Assembly: GCA_036260805.1 (NCBI GenBank)
Contig: DATALZ010000018.1
Span: 49,057-113,056 of the forward strand
Origin: Thermocaproicibacter sp036260805
GTDB taxonomy: Bacteria > Bacillota > Clostridia > Oscillospirales > Acutalibacteraceae
DNA length: 64,000 nucleotides
Reading direction: 5' to 3'
Positions within the stretch are counted from its first letter, which is position 1, and each line of letters starts with the position of its first letter. A program made the translations under genes and the position numbers. The notes under the pieces were generated by a model. It saw only the letters and a list, made by a program, of their open reading frames with translations, did no database searches and was not told the origin of the DNA. Shown here piece by piece: positions 17,654 to 27,026 of the stretch.

Positions 17654-18679
17654 TCAAAGATTCTGCCTTATTTTTATCACTGTATCGGTATAGAAAAGCT
17701 GTTTTTCCGGTACATGATGATTTACAAGATATTCAAACAATAATTTGACGGAACGATAGCCCTGCTGAAACGGTTCCTGGCAGATCGTTGCGGAAATTAC
17801 GTTGTCCAAAATCAATCGCTTTGTGGAAGAGATATCGTCAAAACACAAAACCGTTAGTTTTCCTTGCAGATTATTTTTACAAATTGCTCTGCAAACGCCT
17901 TCCACACCACCGCTGGTAATATAAACACCGTTGATATTCGGGTGATCCTTCAAGACTTCCAGTGTTCTTTCATATGCTACATTATTATCGTCGCCGGTTT
18001 CTATGATTTTTGCAACGTGAAACTGTGACGAGCGGTCGTTGAGTTCCTTTTCAAAAGCCTGAATTCTCTGGGTGTGGCCCTGCATTCCAACAGAACCGGT
18101 CACAATCAGAAGCTCCAGGGAATCCCTGTGTATCAGGTTCAGGATGCCAGCCGCCGTTCGTCCGCTTTCCGGATAATCACATCCTACATAGAAAAGGCGT
18201 CCGGTTTCGCTTAAGTCTGAATTGATAGTAGCCACAGGAATTCCCGACCGGATAATTTCATTGATCGTCTTTCGGACTTCCGGTACATCCATTGTTGCTG
18301 CGCAAATCGCGGAGACATTCTTCTGAGCAAGTTCACGAAGCGCCCGGTTATGATTCTGTACATCAAATCCTTTTACTAATGATATTTCAAGGGAAATGCC
18401 AAAGTCGGAAAGCTCACGTTCTGCCTGATGAAAGCCGCGGATTATTCCGTCAAAAAACGGATTACCGATACTCGGCAGGAAGCATCCGATTTTCATTGGA
18501 TTTTTCAACGCCGCGAGAACCTTGCCCGCCCGATTTGGCTTGTAATCCAATTCTGCAATCAATTTCCGAATTTTCCGCTCCAGCTCCGGCTTTACGCCGC
18601 CCCGGTTATTAATTACCCGGTCAACTGTTCCCCGCGACACGCCGGCAGCGTTTGCAACGTCTTTTATCGTAACTGCCAT
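17654..18679 (-). CDS. LacI-family transcriptional regulator
   Basis: A 341-residue repressor. Residues 3-24 are the classic LacI helix-turn-helix (TIKDVANAAGVSRGTVDRVI), followed by the hinge helix PNRAGKVLAAL that inserts in the operator minor groove. The rest is a periplasmic-binding-like effector domain with SIGNPFFDGIIRGFHQA and the PNINGVYITSGGVEGV segment. It heads the minus-strand sugar operon and is divergent from the Mgl-type transporter genes. A palindrome with a central TCGA lies just downstream of its own -10 element (18715-18728), which suggests autoregulation. The effector is probably the sugar handled by the neighbouring isomerase and kinase or bound by the transporter. Confidence 0.93.
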   Translation of the reverse strand: MAVTIKDVANAAGVSRGTVDRVINNRGGVKPELERKIRKLIAELDYKPNRAGKVLAALKNPMKIGCFLPSIGNPFFDGIIRGFHQAERELSDFGISLEISLVKGFDVQNHNRALRELAQKNVSAICAATMDVPEVRKTINEIIRSGIPVATINSDLSETGRLFYVGCDYPESGRTAAGILNLIHRDSLELLIVTGSVGMQGHTQRIQAFEKELNDRSSQFHVAKIIETGDDNNVAYERTLEVLKDHPNINGVYITSGGVEGVCRAICKNNLQGKLTVLCFDDISSTKRLILDNVISATICQEPFQQGYRSVKLLFEYLVNHHVPEKQLFYTDTVIKIRQNL

Positions 18680-18714
18680 CTTAACTTCACCTTTCGTGCC
18701 CGTGCACTATAGTA

Positions 18715-18728
18715 TGTGTTCGAGCACA
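18715..18728. promoter_or_regulatory. Candidate LacI-family operator
   Basis: TGTGTTCGAGCACA is a near-perfect palindrome (6 of 7 half-site positions match) with the central CG typical of LacI-family operators. It lies at the expected transcription start of the leftward regulator operon, where a bound repressor would block transcription. Not found by me in front of the Mgl genes. Confidence 0.5.
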
Positions 18729-18733
18729 CTTGA

Positions 18734-18762
18734 AGTATACAACTCGTCACAGAAAAAGTCAA
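18734..18762 (-). promoter_or_regulatory. Sigma-A promoter of the LacI-regulator operon
   Basis: On the minus strand: TTGACT (18757-18762), exactly 17 bp, TATACT (18734-18739). The -10 box is followed directly by the candidate operator. The start codon of the regulator is about 50 bases downstream. Confidence 0.75.
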
Positions 18763-18972
18763 TATAATTTGCATATTACATTTGCGAAATGGGCAAATCA
18801 TGAACAGCTAATTTTATGTAATATACATGTAATTTCAATATTTATCTGCAAATAAATGTTGCTATTTTAAAATATATCAGATTTATTTGTCAAACGGGAA
18901 TTAATCGTCAAATTAAAGTTCACTGCAGCTGAAACTTCAAAAGATTTTACCCCCTAATCTAAATATCAAATG

Positions 18973-19000
18973 TTGTAAAAAATCAGTTTTCAAATATAAT
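18973..19000 (+). promoter_or_regulatory. Candidate promoter of the Mgl-type transporter operon
   Basis: TTGTAA (18973-18978), 16 bp, TATAAT (18995-19000), about 48 bases before the start codon of the binding-protein gene, which has AAAGGAGG as ribosome site. The rest of the 369-bp gap (18680-19048) is AT-rich with the divergent LacI promoter and nothing else recognised. Confidence 0.55.
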
Positions 19001-19048
19001 AATTTGTACAAACTGTTGGCAAGACAGTCTTAAAGGAGGAGCAATTGT

Positions 19049-20158
19049 ATGAACAAAAAGGTAATCAGCATGGCACTTAGTATTGCATTGATAGCCACAG
19101 CTTTTACAGGTTGCAGTGGGTCTTCTAATTCAACCCAGTCAGCAGCATCCGGTGGAGCAAGTGCAGCAAGTGCGGCAAGTGCAAGCAGCTCAGGAACAAA
19201 GATCTTAGGTGCAGGTATCTATTCCGCTTCCGACAACTTCAATTCGTACATCGGCAAGGCAATTACCAATGCTTCCAAAGGAGTTTTCCAGACCAACATC
19301 GAAGACGGGCAGAACGACCAGTCAACTCAGAACAACGAAGTAGACACTATGCTGGCAAAAGGCGCTTCGGCTGTAGCATTGTCCGTAGTAGACGTAACGG
19401 CCGCGCCCACCCTGATTCAAAAATGCAAAGATGCAGGCAACATTCCAATGATTTTCTTCAACAAGGAAATTACAGACCAGTCCGTCATTGCTTCCTATGA
19501 CAAGGCCTATCAGGTAACTTCTACGGGCGGCGATTACGGCGCAAACATTGAAGGCCAGGAAATTATTGATTACTGGAAGGCCCACCCCGAAATGGACAAG
19601 AACCACGACGGCAAGCTTCAGCTGATCGATCTCATGGGCGACCCCGGCCACACAGCAACAAAACCGAGAGCAGACGCTGTGAAAAATACGCTTACAAAAG
19701 CAGGCATTAAATATGATCTGCTTGCAGAAGATACCGGAATGTGGGTAACCGCAACCGCGAAAGACAAAATGGACGCTTGGATTTCCAAGTACGGCAACCA
19801 GGTTGAATGCATTGTCTGCGCAAACGACGCAATGGCTTTGGGTGCTCTCAGTTCCATTGAGGCGGCAGGCTTCAACTCCCAGGGAACCAAATCCAGCAAG
19901 TATATCCCGATCTTCGGCATCGACGCTCTGCCGGAAATGCTCAGCAAGATTCAGAGCGGTGAAATCGCCGGTTCCGTCCTTCAGGACTCCAAAACACAGG
20001 GTCAGGTTATTGTGAAAATGGCTCAGAACCTTGTTGATGGCAAAGACGTAATGACTGGTATTAACTACAAACTGGAATCCGGCTCTAAAGCAGTCAGAAT
20101 TCCTTACAAAGCAATCACACTCAAGAACCTCGACGAAGCAAAAGCCGCCTACAATTAA
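19049..20158 (+). CDS. mglB: Galactoside-type sugar ABC transporter binding lipoprotein, MglB-like
   Basis: A 369-residue lipoprotein of the CUT2 class. Residues 1-22 are a lipoprotein signal (lipobox F-T-G-C, Cys22), followed by an Ala/Ser-rich linker to about residue 50. Near residues 182-195 is DKNHDGKLQLIDLMGDPGH, which matches the EF-hand-like calcium loop of galactose/glucose-binding MglB. VECIVCANDAMALGALSSIE and the hinge segment IPIFGIDALPEML also fit. First gene of the mglB-mglA-mglC set; a hairpin after it (20188-20220) may protect its mRNA. Ligand: galactose, glucose or a related pyranose such as arabinopyranose; neighbouring GH42 and isomerase genes make a pentose plausible. Confidence 0.9.
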   Translation: MNKKVISMALSIALIATAFTGCSGSSNSTQSAASGGASAASAASASSSGTKILGAGIYSASDNFNSYIGKAITNASKGVFQTNIEDGQNDQSTQNNEVDTMLAKGASAVALSVVDVTAAPTLIQKCKDAGNIPMIFFNKEITDQSVIASYDKAYQVTSTGGDYGANIEGQEIIDYWKAHPEMDKNHDGKLQLIDLMGDPGHTATKPRADAVKNTLTKAGIKYDLLAEDTGMWVTATAKDKMDAWISKYGNQVECIVCANDAMALGALSSIEAAGFNSQGTKSSKYIPIFGIDALPEMLSKIQSGEIAGSVLQDSKTQGQVIVKMAQNLVDGKDVMTGINYKLESGSKAVRIPYKAITLKNLDEAKAAYN

Positions 20159-20187
20159 CCAGCCTTTTCAATAAACTCCTCTAATCC

Positions 20188-20220
20188 CCATCCGCGTGCA
20201 ATCATATTGTACGCGGATGG
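20188..20220 (+). terminator. Intercistronic hairpin after the binding-protein gene
   Basis: Arms 20188-20197 and 20211-20220 give a perfect 10-bp stem (CCATCCGCGT) with a 13-nt loop. There is no U-run, so it is more likely an mRNA-stabilising or partial-attenuation hairpin that raises binding-protein levels over the ATPase and permease. Confidence 0.55.
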
Positions 20221-20291
20221 AAATCCGTTAAAGTAACTCAGGCGCTTTCTTGTCGGATACCAATTTATAGAGAAAGAGAAGAGGTTGAGAA

Positions 20292-21785
20292 ATGGAAAAT
20301 GAATACGTTTTAGAGATGAAGAACATTTCTAAATTTTTTCCCGGCGTGAAAGCGTTGGATAATGTTCAACTGCAGGTCAGGCCCGGCACCGTTCATTCGC
20401 TGATGGGCGAAAACGGCGCGGGAAAATCAACGCTTATGAAATGTCTCTTCGGTATTTATTCCCTGGATCAGGGAGAAATTATTCTGGACGGCCAGAAAGT
20501 CCAATTTGCAAACCCGGCGGAAGCATTGAATAACCATGTTTCTATGGTGCATCAGGAACTCAATCAGGTTCTGGACCAAAATGTAATGGAAAATCTTTGG
20601 CTGGGCAGATACCCGATTAAAAACGGGCTGATTGACGAAAAAAAGATGTACAACGATACCATGAAGATTTTTAACGAACTGGATATTAACGTCGACCCAA
20701 AAGCAAAAGTAGGAACCCTTCCCGTATCCCAAAAACAAATGATTGAAATTGGCAAGGCCGTTTCCTACGATGCAAAAATCATTGTAATGGACGAGCCGAC
20801 CTCATCGCTGACGGAAAAAGAGGTTGAGCATCTGTTCCGTATCATTGAAAAATTAATCGAGAAAAAATCCAGCGTTATTTATATATCGCATAAGATGGAG
20901 GAAATTTTAAGAATTTCCAATGACGTAACCGTAATGAGAGATGGCAAATGGATCGCCACAAAGCCCGCCAAAGAACTGACGATTGATGAGATTATCAAAA
21001 TGATGGTAGGGCGTGAAATGACGGAACGCTATCCCCAGAAGGACACAAAACCAGGCAGCGTTCTAATGGAAGTCCGGAATTTGTCCACCGCATCACCTGC
21101 GTTTTCAGGGGTGAATTTTGAGCTACATAAAGGAGAAATTCTCGGGATTGCGGGTCTTGTTGGCTCCAAACGAACAGAAGTGCTTGAAACATTGTTTGGC
21201 ATCCGTCAGAAAGGCGAAGGCCAGATTATTGTTGACGGAAAAGAGATTCAGAACAGGTCTCCTCAGGAAGCAATTGCAAACGGCTTTGCAATGCTGACCG
21301 AAGAACGCCGAAAGGATGGAATCTTTGCAGGTTTAAGCGTAGGCTTCAACCTTGCCCTGAATAATCTGGATAAATACATTAAGAACGGGCTTCTCAATGA
21401 AAAATTAATCAACTCTGATGTAAATAAAATGATCGATGCCATGAAAATTAAAACTCCTTCCGCAAAGCAAAAAATCGGAAATCTTTCCGGTGGCAATCAG
21501 CAGAAGGTTATCTTGGGAAAGTGGCTTTTAACACAGCCGACAATATTTCTGCTTGATGAACCAACCAGAGGGATTGACGTAGGTGCAAAATACGAGATCT
21601 ATCAGTTAATCAATCAGTTGGTCGCTGAAGGAAAAGGAATTATCATTGTAAGTTCTGAAATGCCGGAGCTGTTTGGCATCTGCGACCGCATTCTGGTTAT
21701 GAGCAACGGGCACCAGTCGGGCATTTTCGATCCGTCGGAAGTGAATCAGGAAGTTATTATGCAGGCTTCGGCTAAATTTATCTGA
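20292..21785 (+). CDS. mglA: Sugar ABC transporter ATP-binding protein, MglA-like
   Basis: A 497-residue tandem ABC ATPase of the CUT2 class, energising MglC. First half: Walker A GENGAGKST (about residues 40-48), Q-loop VHQELNQV, Walker B IIVMDEPTSSL (about 163-173), switch His in YISHKMEE. Second half: the naturally degenerate Walker A (GLVGSKRTE) usual for this family, the signature LSGGNQQKV (about 400), Walker B IFLLDEPTRGID, and IIIVSSEMPEL. All catalytic residues of a working transporter are present, in contrast with the degenerate relative encoded at 30013-31446. The gap to mglC is 19 bases to its GTG start, so the genes are translated from one message. Confidence 0.95.
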   Translation: MENEYVLEMKNISKFFPGVKALDNVQLQVRPGTVHSLMGENGAGKSTLMKCLFGIYSLDQGEIILDGQKVQFANPAEALNNHVSMVHQELNQVLDQNVMENLWLGRYPIKNGLIDEKKMYNDTMKIFNELDINVDPKAKVGTLPVSQKQMIEIGKAVSYDAKIIVMDEPTSSLTEKEVEHLFRIIEKLIEKKSSVIYISHKMEEILRISNDVTVMRDGKWIATKPAKELTIDEIIKMMVGREMTERYPQKDTKPGSVLMEVRNLSTASPAFSGVNFELHKGEILGIAGLVGSKRTEVLETLFGIRQKGEGQIIVDGKEIQNRSPQEAIANGFAMLTEERRKDGIFAGLSVGFNLALNNLDKYIKNGLLNEKLINSDVNKMIDAMKIKTPSAKQKIGNLSGGNQQKVILGKWLLTQPTIFLLDEPTRGIDVGAKYEIYQLINQLVAEGKGIIIVSSEMPELFGICDRILVMSNGHQSGIFDPSEVNQEVIMQASAKFI

Positions 21786-21804
21786 TAAATTGGAGGAGAA
21801 AAAG

Positions 21805-22833
21805 GTGAATAAAGTTTTAGATCGATTAAAAAAGACATCCATTAAAAACCTGATGCTGGAAAAAGCCATTTATGTAGTATTGGTTGTACTTCTCATTGTA
21901 ATTGTAATAATTCAGCCGAAGTTTCTGTCCTTCGGAAACTTCAAAAACATATTCGCACAGTCTGCAACAAGAATAATTATTGCCCTGGCAGCCGGCATGA
22001 TCCTAATCGTTCAGGGCGTTGACCTTTCAACCGGCCGTATGATCGGTCTGGCAGCGGTTATCAGCGCATCCCTGATGCAGACAACGACCTATGCCTACAG
22101 AATGTACCCGCATTTAGCCGATCTTCCAATCTTCGTACCTTTCTTGGTTGTTATGCTTATCTGCGCCGCATTGGGTGCAATCAGCGGTTTCGCCGTAGCA
22201 ATTTTCAAGGTGCCGCCATTTATTGCGACACTAGGTATGTCGCTGATCCTGTATGGCGCATCTTCCATCTACTTTGACCGTCCTCCCTACGGTGCACAGC
22301 CGATCGGCGGCATTAAACCGGATGTAGTAAAAATGGCTACAGGATCAATCGGTTTCGGAAGTTTTCAGATTCCATACCTGATTATTATTGCACTGGCAAT
22401 TTGCGCGGTGATCTGGGTTCTTTGGAATAAAACGAAATTCGGCAAATACATGTTCGCTGTGGGCGGAAATCCGGAAGCGGCGAAAGTATCCGGCGTAAAC
22501 GTCGTTCGCACTCAAATTAAAATTTACGCGCTTGCTGGCTTAATGTACGCTTTGGCTGCAGTCTTGGAAGTTGCGCGTATCGGCAGCGCTTCCAATACAA
22601 CCGGCAACGGCTACGAAATGGACGCGGTTGCGGCATGCGTCGTCGGCGGTGTTTCGCTTTCAGGCGGAACCGGAAGCGTCGGCGGAATTGTAATCGGTGT
22701 TTTGATCTTCACAGTTATCAACTACGGCCTCGCGTTCATCGGCGTCAATATGTATTGGCAGTACGTTGTAAAAGGCCTGATTATTTTGCTGGCAGTCATC
22801 ATTGATATGCGTAAAAATATCAAGAAAAAATAA
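21805..22833 (+). CDS. mglC: Sugar ABC transporter permease, MglC-like
   Basis: A 342-residue membrane protein of the RbsC/MglC family. I choose the GTG at 21805 because GGAGGAG (21792-21798) lies 6 bases upstream; the TTG at 21790 overlaps that ribosome site and is unlikely. About eight to ten membrane helices are visible, beginning with AIYVVLVVLLIVIVIIQP. The family's hallmark blocks are present: AAGMILIVQGVDLSTGRM, PPFIATLGMSLILYG, and GVSLSGGTGSVGGIVIGVLI near the C-terminus. It forms the channel for the sugar delivered by MglB and is powered by MglA. A GH3 gene follows after 22 bases and is probably co-transcribed. Confidence 0.93.
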   Translation: MNKVLDRLKKTSIKNLMLEKAIYVVLVVLLIVIVIIQPKFLSFGNFKNIFAQSATRIIIALAAGMILIVQGVDLSTGRMIGLAAVISASLMQTTTYAYRMYPHLADLPIFVPFLVVMLICAALGAISGFAVAIFKVPPFIATLGMSLILYGASSIYFDRPPYGAQPIGGIKPDVVKMATGSIGFGSFQIPYLIIIALAICAVIWVLWNKTKFGKYMFAVGGNPEAAKVSGVNVVRTQIKIYALAGLMYALAAVLEVARIGSASNTTGNGYEMDAVAACVVGGVSLSGGTGSVGGIVIGVLIFTVINYGLAFIGVNMYWQYVVKGLIILLAVIIDMRKNIKKK

Positions 22834-22855
22834 TCGAGACATTGGAGGAGTTGTC

Positions 22856-24922
22856 ATGAGAGAAGCAGTAAAGAAGACAAAATTGACGGAAAACTGCTCA
22901 AAGGAAACCATTCAAGCGTTTGTTGATGAAGTAATTCCTCAGCTGACTCTGGAAGAAAAAATCGGAATTATGTCCGGTCAGGTAACGGAAAAGAAACTTT
23001 TAGACGACCTGTTCGTGATTGAACACTATAATGTGAAGCCCTACCCCACTCTGGAAATCGAGCGGCTTGGCCTTCCGAACGTTCGTTTTGTGGACGGGCC
23101 AAGAGGCGTTGTTGCAGGTTCCTCAACCTGCTTCCCTGTTTCCATGGCAAGAGGCGCAACCTTTGACCGCGAACTGGAAGAAGAAATCGGCAAGGTGATC
23201 GGCGCAGAAGTCCGGGCTCAGGGCGGCAACTATTATGGCGGAGTCTGCATCAACCTTCCCCGCAATCCGAGATGGGGACGCGCTCAGGAATGCTATGGTG
23301 AAGACCAGTATCATCTGGGCGAGATGGGCGCTGCGCTCACAAGAGGAATTCAAAGCCAGAATGTTATGGCATGCATTAAGCATTTCGCTCTGAACAGCAT
23401 TGAAAATGCCCGCTTCAAAGCAGATGTGCACATTGATAAAAGGACGCTGCATGAAGTTTATCTTCCTCATTTCAAAAGATGCATTGAGGAAGGCGCCGCT
23501 TCCGTTATGGGAGCTTACAACAAAGTTCTCGGCGAACAGGCTTCCGAAAGCAAGTATCTGCTGAAAGATATTCTGCGCGACAAATGGCATTTTGAGGGCT
23601 TTACGCTTTCCGACTTCCTTTGGGCGGTGAAAGACGCGGTAAAAGCGGTCAAGAGCGGCATGAATATTGAAATGCCCTGCTTCTGCCATTATAACGACGA
23701 GCTTCCGAAGGCTGTTGCCGAAGGCAGAATCGATATGGCGGACCTTGACGAAGCAGTCGGTTATATTTTAAGAACCATCCTGTACTTTGAGACAAGAAAA
23801 GATCCCCAGGAGTATACCACGGATATCGTAGCGTCCCCCGAGCATATTGCCGTTGCAAGACGCGCCGCCGCAGAATCCATGGTTCTTCTGAAAAATGAAA
23901 ACCACGTTCTGCCGTTCCGTAAAGAGGGCACAGACAAAATTGTCGTTCTCGGCGTTCTGGGCGACACCGAAAATATCGGAGACCACGGCTCCAGCAAGGT
24001 ACATCCTTATTATACGGTTACTCCTCTGCGCGGTCTGATGAAGAAAATGCCCGGCGCGCAGGTGCTCTATGATGATGGCAGCGATCTTGAAAAAGCGCGT
24101 GCTCTGGCAGCGGATGCCGACGCCGTCGTTATTGTGGCAGGATATATCCACAGCGATGAAGGCGAGTACCTTGCAGACCGGAGCGATATTGCCGATATGG
24201 GCGGAGACAGAGCATCCATGCGCCTGCATCAGAGAGATATTGACCTGATAAAAGGCCTGAAAGGGGTCAATAAAAACACAGTCGTATCCCTCGTCGGAAG
24301 CAGCGCTATTCTGATTGACGAATGGGTCAACGATGTACCCGCAATCATCTTCTCTTTCTACAGCGGTATGGAAGGCGGAAATGTGCTTGCTGATCTCCTT
24401 TTTGGAGATATCTGCCCAAGCGGAAAGCTGCCTTATACGGTTGCCATGTCGGAAGACAGCTACCCGGCCTTTGACCCTGACTGCACTTACGTGGAATATG
24501 AATATTACCACGGTTACTGCAAAATGGAAAAGGAAAACCTGCCTGTTCTGTATCCGTTCGGTTATGGCCTTTCCTACACAACTTTTGAAATCAGCAAACC
24601 TGAAGTGCAGGTCTTTAACAAGGTTGCCAAAGTTGCGGTACGTGTGAAAAATACCGGCAGCGTGAAAGGCGCCGAAGTTGTTCAGCTTTATGCAGGCTGC
24701 GAAAACAGCGCGGTAGACCGCCCGTTCAAGGTGCTGAAAGACTTTGCCCGCGTAGAACTGGAACCGGGTGAAGAAAAAGACGTATTTCTGAGTGTATCTC
24801 AGAAAGATATGGCATATTTTGATGAGAAGCAGGACAGTTTCGTTGAAGAGGAGATTCCCTACATTGCCTATGTAGGAAACTGCAGTACCGGCAATCTGCA
24901 GTCAGTAAAATTTGAATTTTAA
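22856..24922 (+). CDS. Glycoside hydrolase family 3 beta-glycosidase
   Basis: A 688-residue cytoplasmic enzyme (no signal peptide). The start is the ATG at 22856 behind GGAGG; a longer frame overlaps mglC. Domain order: GH3 TIM-barrel (about residues 25-330), with GGVCINLPRNPRWGRAQECYGED and the nucleophile loop FTLSDFLWAVKDAVKAV, where Asp of SDF is the expected nucleophile (SDW in most relatives); alpha/beta sandwich domain (about 340-560, KIVVLGVLGDTENIGDHGSS); and a fibronectin-III-like C-terminal domain (AKVAVRVKNTGSVKGAEVVQLY). Family members are beta-glucosidases, beta-xylosidases or alpha-L-arabinofuranosidases. Placement after mglBAC suggests it cleaves the imported sugar. The exact linkage is not readable. 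Confidence 0.9.
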   Translation: MREAVKKTKLTENCSKETIQAFVDEVIPQLTLEEKIGIMSGQVTEKKLLDDLFVIEHYNVKPYPTLEIERLGLPNVRFVDGPRGVVAGSSTCFPVSMARGATFDRELEEEIGKVIGAEVRAQGGNYYGGVCINLPRNPRWGRAQECYGEDQYHLGEMGAALTRGIQSQNVMACIKHFALNSIENARFKADVHIDKRTLHEVYLPHFKRCIEEGAASVMGAYNKVLGEQASESKYLLKDILRDKWHFEGFTLSDFLWAVKDAVKAVKSGMNIEMPCFCHYNDELPKAVAEGRIDMADLDEAVGYILRTILYFETRKDPQEYTTDIVASPEHIAVARRAAAESMVLLKNENHVLPFRKEGTDKIVVLGVLGDTENIGDHGSSKVHPYYTVTPLRGLMKKMPGAQVLYDDGSDLEKARALAADADAVVIVAGYIHSDEGEYLADRSDIADMGGDRASMRLHQRDIDLIKGLKGVNKNTVVSLVGSSAILIDEWVNDVPAIIFSFYSGMEGGNVLADLLFGDICPSGKLPYTVAMSEDSYPAFDPDCTYVEYEYYHGYCKMEKENLPVLYPFGYGLSYTTFEISKPEVQVFNKVAKVAVRVKNTGSVKGAEVVQLYAGCENSAVDRPFKVLKDFARVELEPGEEKDVFLSVSQKDMAYFDEKQDSFVEEEIPYIAYVGNCSTGNLQSVKFEF

Positions 24923-24929
24923 TTAAATC

Positions 24930-24994
24930 GTGGGATACAGATTCGGAAGACCTGAAAAGGATACTCTAGAGTTTGTATCCCGCTTCCGTTTTTT
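24930..24994 (+). terminator. Terminator or attenuator after the GH3 gene
   Basis: Arms 24930-24939 and 24974-24983 pair over 10 bp (one G-U), with a 34-nt loop, and are followed by CGTTTTTTG. It separates the GH3 gene from the GH42 gene. The long loop makes the call moderate. Confidence 0.5.
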
Positions 24995-25025
24995 GTGAGT
25001 TTCAGAATAAAGGATGGTCGTTTGA

Positions 25026-27026
25026 ATGAGAATTGGTGTGGATTACTACCCGGAGCACTGGGAAAAGGAACGCTGGAAAACGGACGCAGAAATGATGGCG
25101 AAAGCCAACATCAAAGTCGTCCGAATCGGTGAATTTGCATGGAGCCTTTATGAGCCCAAAGAGAACGACTTCCAGTTTGGATGGATGGACGAAATATTGG
25201 ATTTTTTCCATGACCATGGAATCAGCGTCGTACTCTGTACGCCTTCCGCTACCCCGCCAAAATGGATGACGGACAAGTATCCGGATATTTTTCAGGATGA
25301 CATCCACGGCAATCCTAAAATATTCGGTACTCGCAAGCATTATTGCTTTAACAGCCAGACATACCGCAGTTTCACCCGCAGCCTTGTTGAGAAAATTGCA
25401 AAACGCTACGGCAGCCATCCCGCTGTGGAAGCCTGGCAGATTGATAATGAGCTTGGCTGGGCCAATACGACCAGATGTTATTGTAAAAAATGTGAAAAAG
25501 AGTTCCGGCAATGGCTCAAAGACAAATATAAGACAATCGAGACGCTGAACCGGGTCTACGGAACCGTTTTCTGGAGCCAGATTTACAACAGTTTTGAAGA
25601 GGTAATTATCCCGCGCGCCGGCGCCTGCTATGATACCTGCCATGATACACAGGGGCAAAACCCCGCTCTACTGTTGGATTATTACCGTTTCTCAAGCGAT
25701 TCCGTCATCCGTTTTGCCAAGGAATCCGCAGAGGTAATAAAAAAATACAGCAGCAAACCCGTTACCAGCAATCTGCTAGATGCGGCTGTTAACTCAGGGA
25801 CCGGAATTGACTACTTCAAACTTGCGGAACAGCTTGATTTTGTTTCATGGGACAACTACATCGAGTTTCAATGGGGAATTGCAGAAGCCTCAACGGTGTC
25901 CAGAGACCATTCCCTACTTCGGAGCTACAAAAAGCAGCCGTTCTGGGTTATGGAACAGCAAAGCGGCCCCTGCGGATGGAGTAAAATGGGGCCTGCACCC
26001 ACCCCGGGAAAGCTGCGTCTTTGGACGTATCAGGCAGTAGCAAACGGCGCGGATACCGTGGTTTATTTTCGCTGGAGAGCCTGCCCATTCGGAACAGAGG
26101 AAAACTGGCACGGAATTTTGAACCACGACGGCAAGCCAAACCGTCGATATGAGGAAATTGTTCAGGTTGGCTCGGAAATGGAGCAGCTGAGCAAAACCCT
26201 CGGACCGCTGAAACCAACGGCAAAGGTTGCTGTTATCAAATCTTTCGACAGCGAATGGAGCCACTCGATTCATAAGCATGTTGAGAATTTCCAGTACGAT
26301 CAATTTTTATTGAGCTTCTATAAACCGTTTTATGATATGGGGATACCGGTTGATTTTGCGGCGCCCTATGATGATCTTTCACAGTATTCCTTCGTCATTG
26401 CGCCGGCGCTTTTGATGGTCACCGATCAGGAAAAAGAGAACCTCGAAAATTATGTGCGTACCGGCGGAACATTGCTTCTGACATTCCGCAGCGGGATAAA
26501 AGATGTCTTTAACAATATGCTTAAGCAGACAGTGCCGGGTACATTCGCAAGTCTCGCCGGTGTTGAGGTTATGGAATATGATCCTCAATTTCAAAAGGAG
26601 ACAGCCTCGTCCGGCGTATTCGGAGCATCGGTTTCCAAACTCTGGTGCGATGTTGTAGAGCCGGTAAGCGCGGAGCCCCTTGGTTTCTATACCCAGGACT
26701 ATTACTCCGGAAAAGCATGCCTGACTGTAAATCAATTCGGCAATGGGGCTGTGTATTACCTTGGGTGTGACCTAGATTCTTCCGCTATGAATCGCCTAAT
26801 GAAATATCTGTGCCACCAGCTGAAACTCGAATGCAATCCATGCCCGATTGAAGGAGTGGAACAGGTGGAAGCAACGGACGGAAAAGAACAGGTGCTGTTC
26901 CTGATGAACCATAATTCCTACCCCGTTGTAGTTCCTCTTGACCGTGTCTACGAAAATTTGCTTGCTCAGAGAAAAGAGGAGCGAACTGTAACGATATCTC
27001 CTTATGACGTTGCTATACTGAAATAA
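25026..27026 (+). CDS. Glycoside hydrolase family 42 beta-galactosidase
   Basis: A 666-residue cytoplasmic enzyme. It opens with RIGVDYYPEHWEKERWKTDAE, the GH42 signature, then PSATPPKWMTDKYPDIF. The acid/base Glu is in WQIDNELGW (about residue 143-147) and the nucleophile in WVMEQQSGPCGW (about residue 307), both conserved. The trimerisation domain (about 400-600, class I glutaminase-like: ALLMVTDQEKENLENYVRTGG) and a small C-terminal beta domain follow. Start ATG with AAGGATGG upstream. Family members hydrolyse beta-galactosides or alpha-L-arabinopyranosides, which fits an Mgl-type importer and a fucose/arabinose-isomerase-type protein in the same locus. Confidence 0.93.
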   Translation: MRIGVDYYPEHWEKERWKTDAEMMAKANIKVVRIGEFAWSLYEPKENDFQFGWMDEILDFFHDHGISVVLCTPSATPPKWMTDKYPDIFQDDIHGNPKIFGTRKHYCFNSQTYRSFTRSLVEKIAKRYGSHPAVEAWQIDNELGWANTTRCYCKKCEKEFRQWLKDKYKTIETLNRVYGTVFWSQIYNSFEEVIIPRAGACYDTCHDTQGQNPALLLDYYRFSSDSVIRFAKESAEVIKKYSSKPVTSNLLDAAVNSGTGIDYFKLAEQLDFVSWDNYIEFQWGIAEASTVSRDHSLLRSYKKQPFWVMEQQSGPCGWSKMGPAPTPGKLRLWTYQAVANGADTVVYFRWRACPFGTEENWHGILNHDGKPNRRYEEIVQVGSEMEQLSKTLGPLKPTAKVAVIKSFDSEWSHSIHKHVENFQYDQFLLSFYKPFYDMGIPVDFAAPYDDLSQYSFVIAPALLMVTDQEKENLENYVRTGGTLLLTFRSGIKDVFNNMLKQTVPGTFASLAGVEVMEYDPQFQKETASSGVFGASVSKLWCDVVEPVSAEPLGFYTQDYYSGKACLTVNQFGNGAVYYLGCDLDSSAMNRLMKYLCHQLKLECNPCPIEGVEQVEATDGKEQVLFLMNHNSYPVVVPLDRVYENLLAQRKEERTVTISPYDVAILK

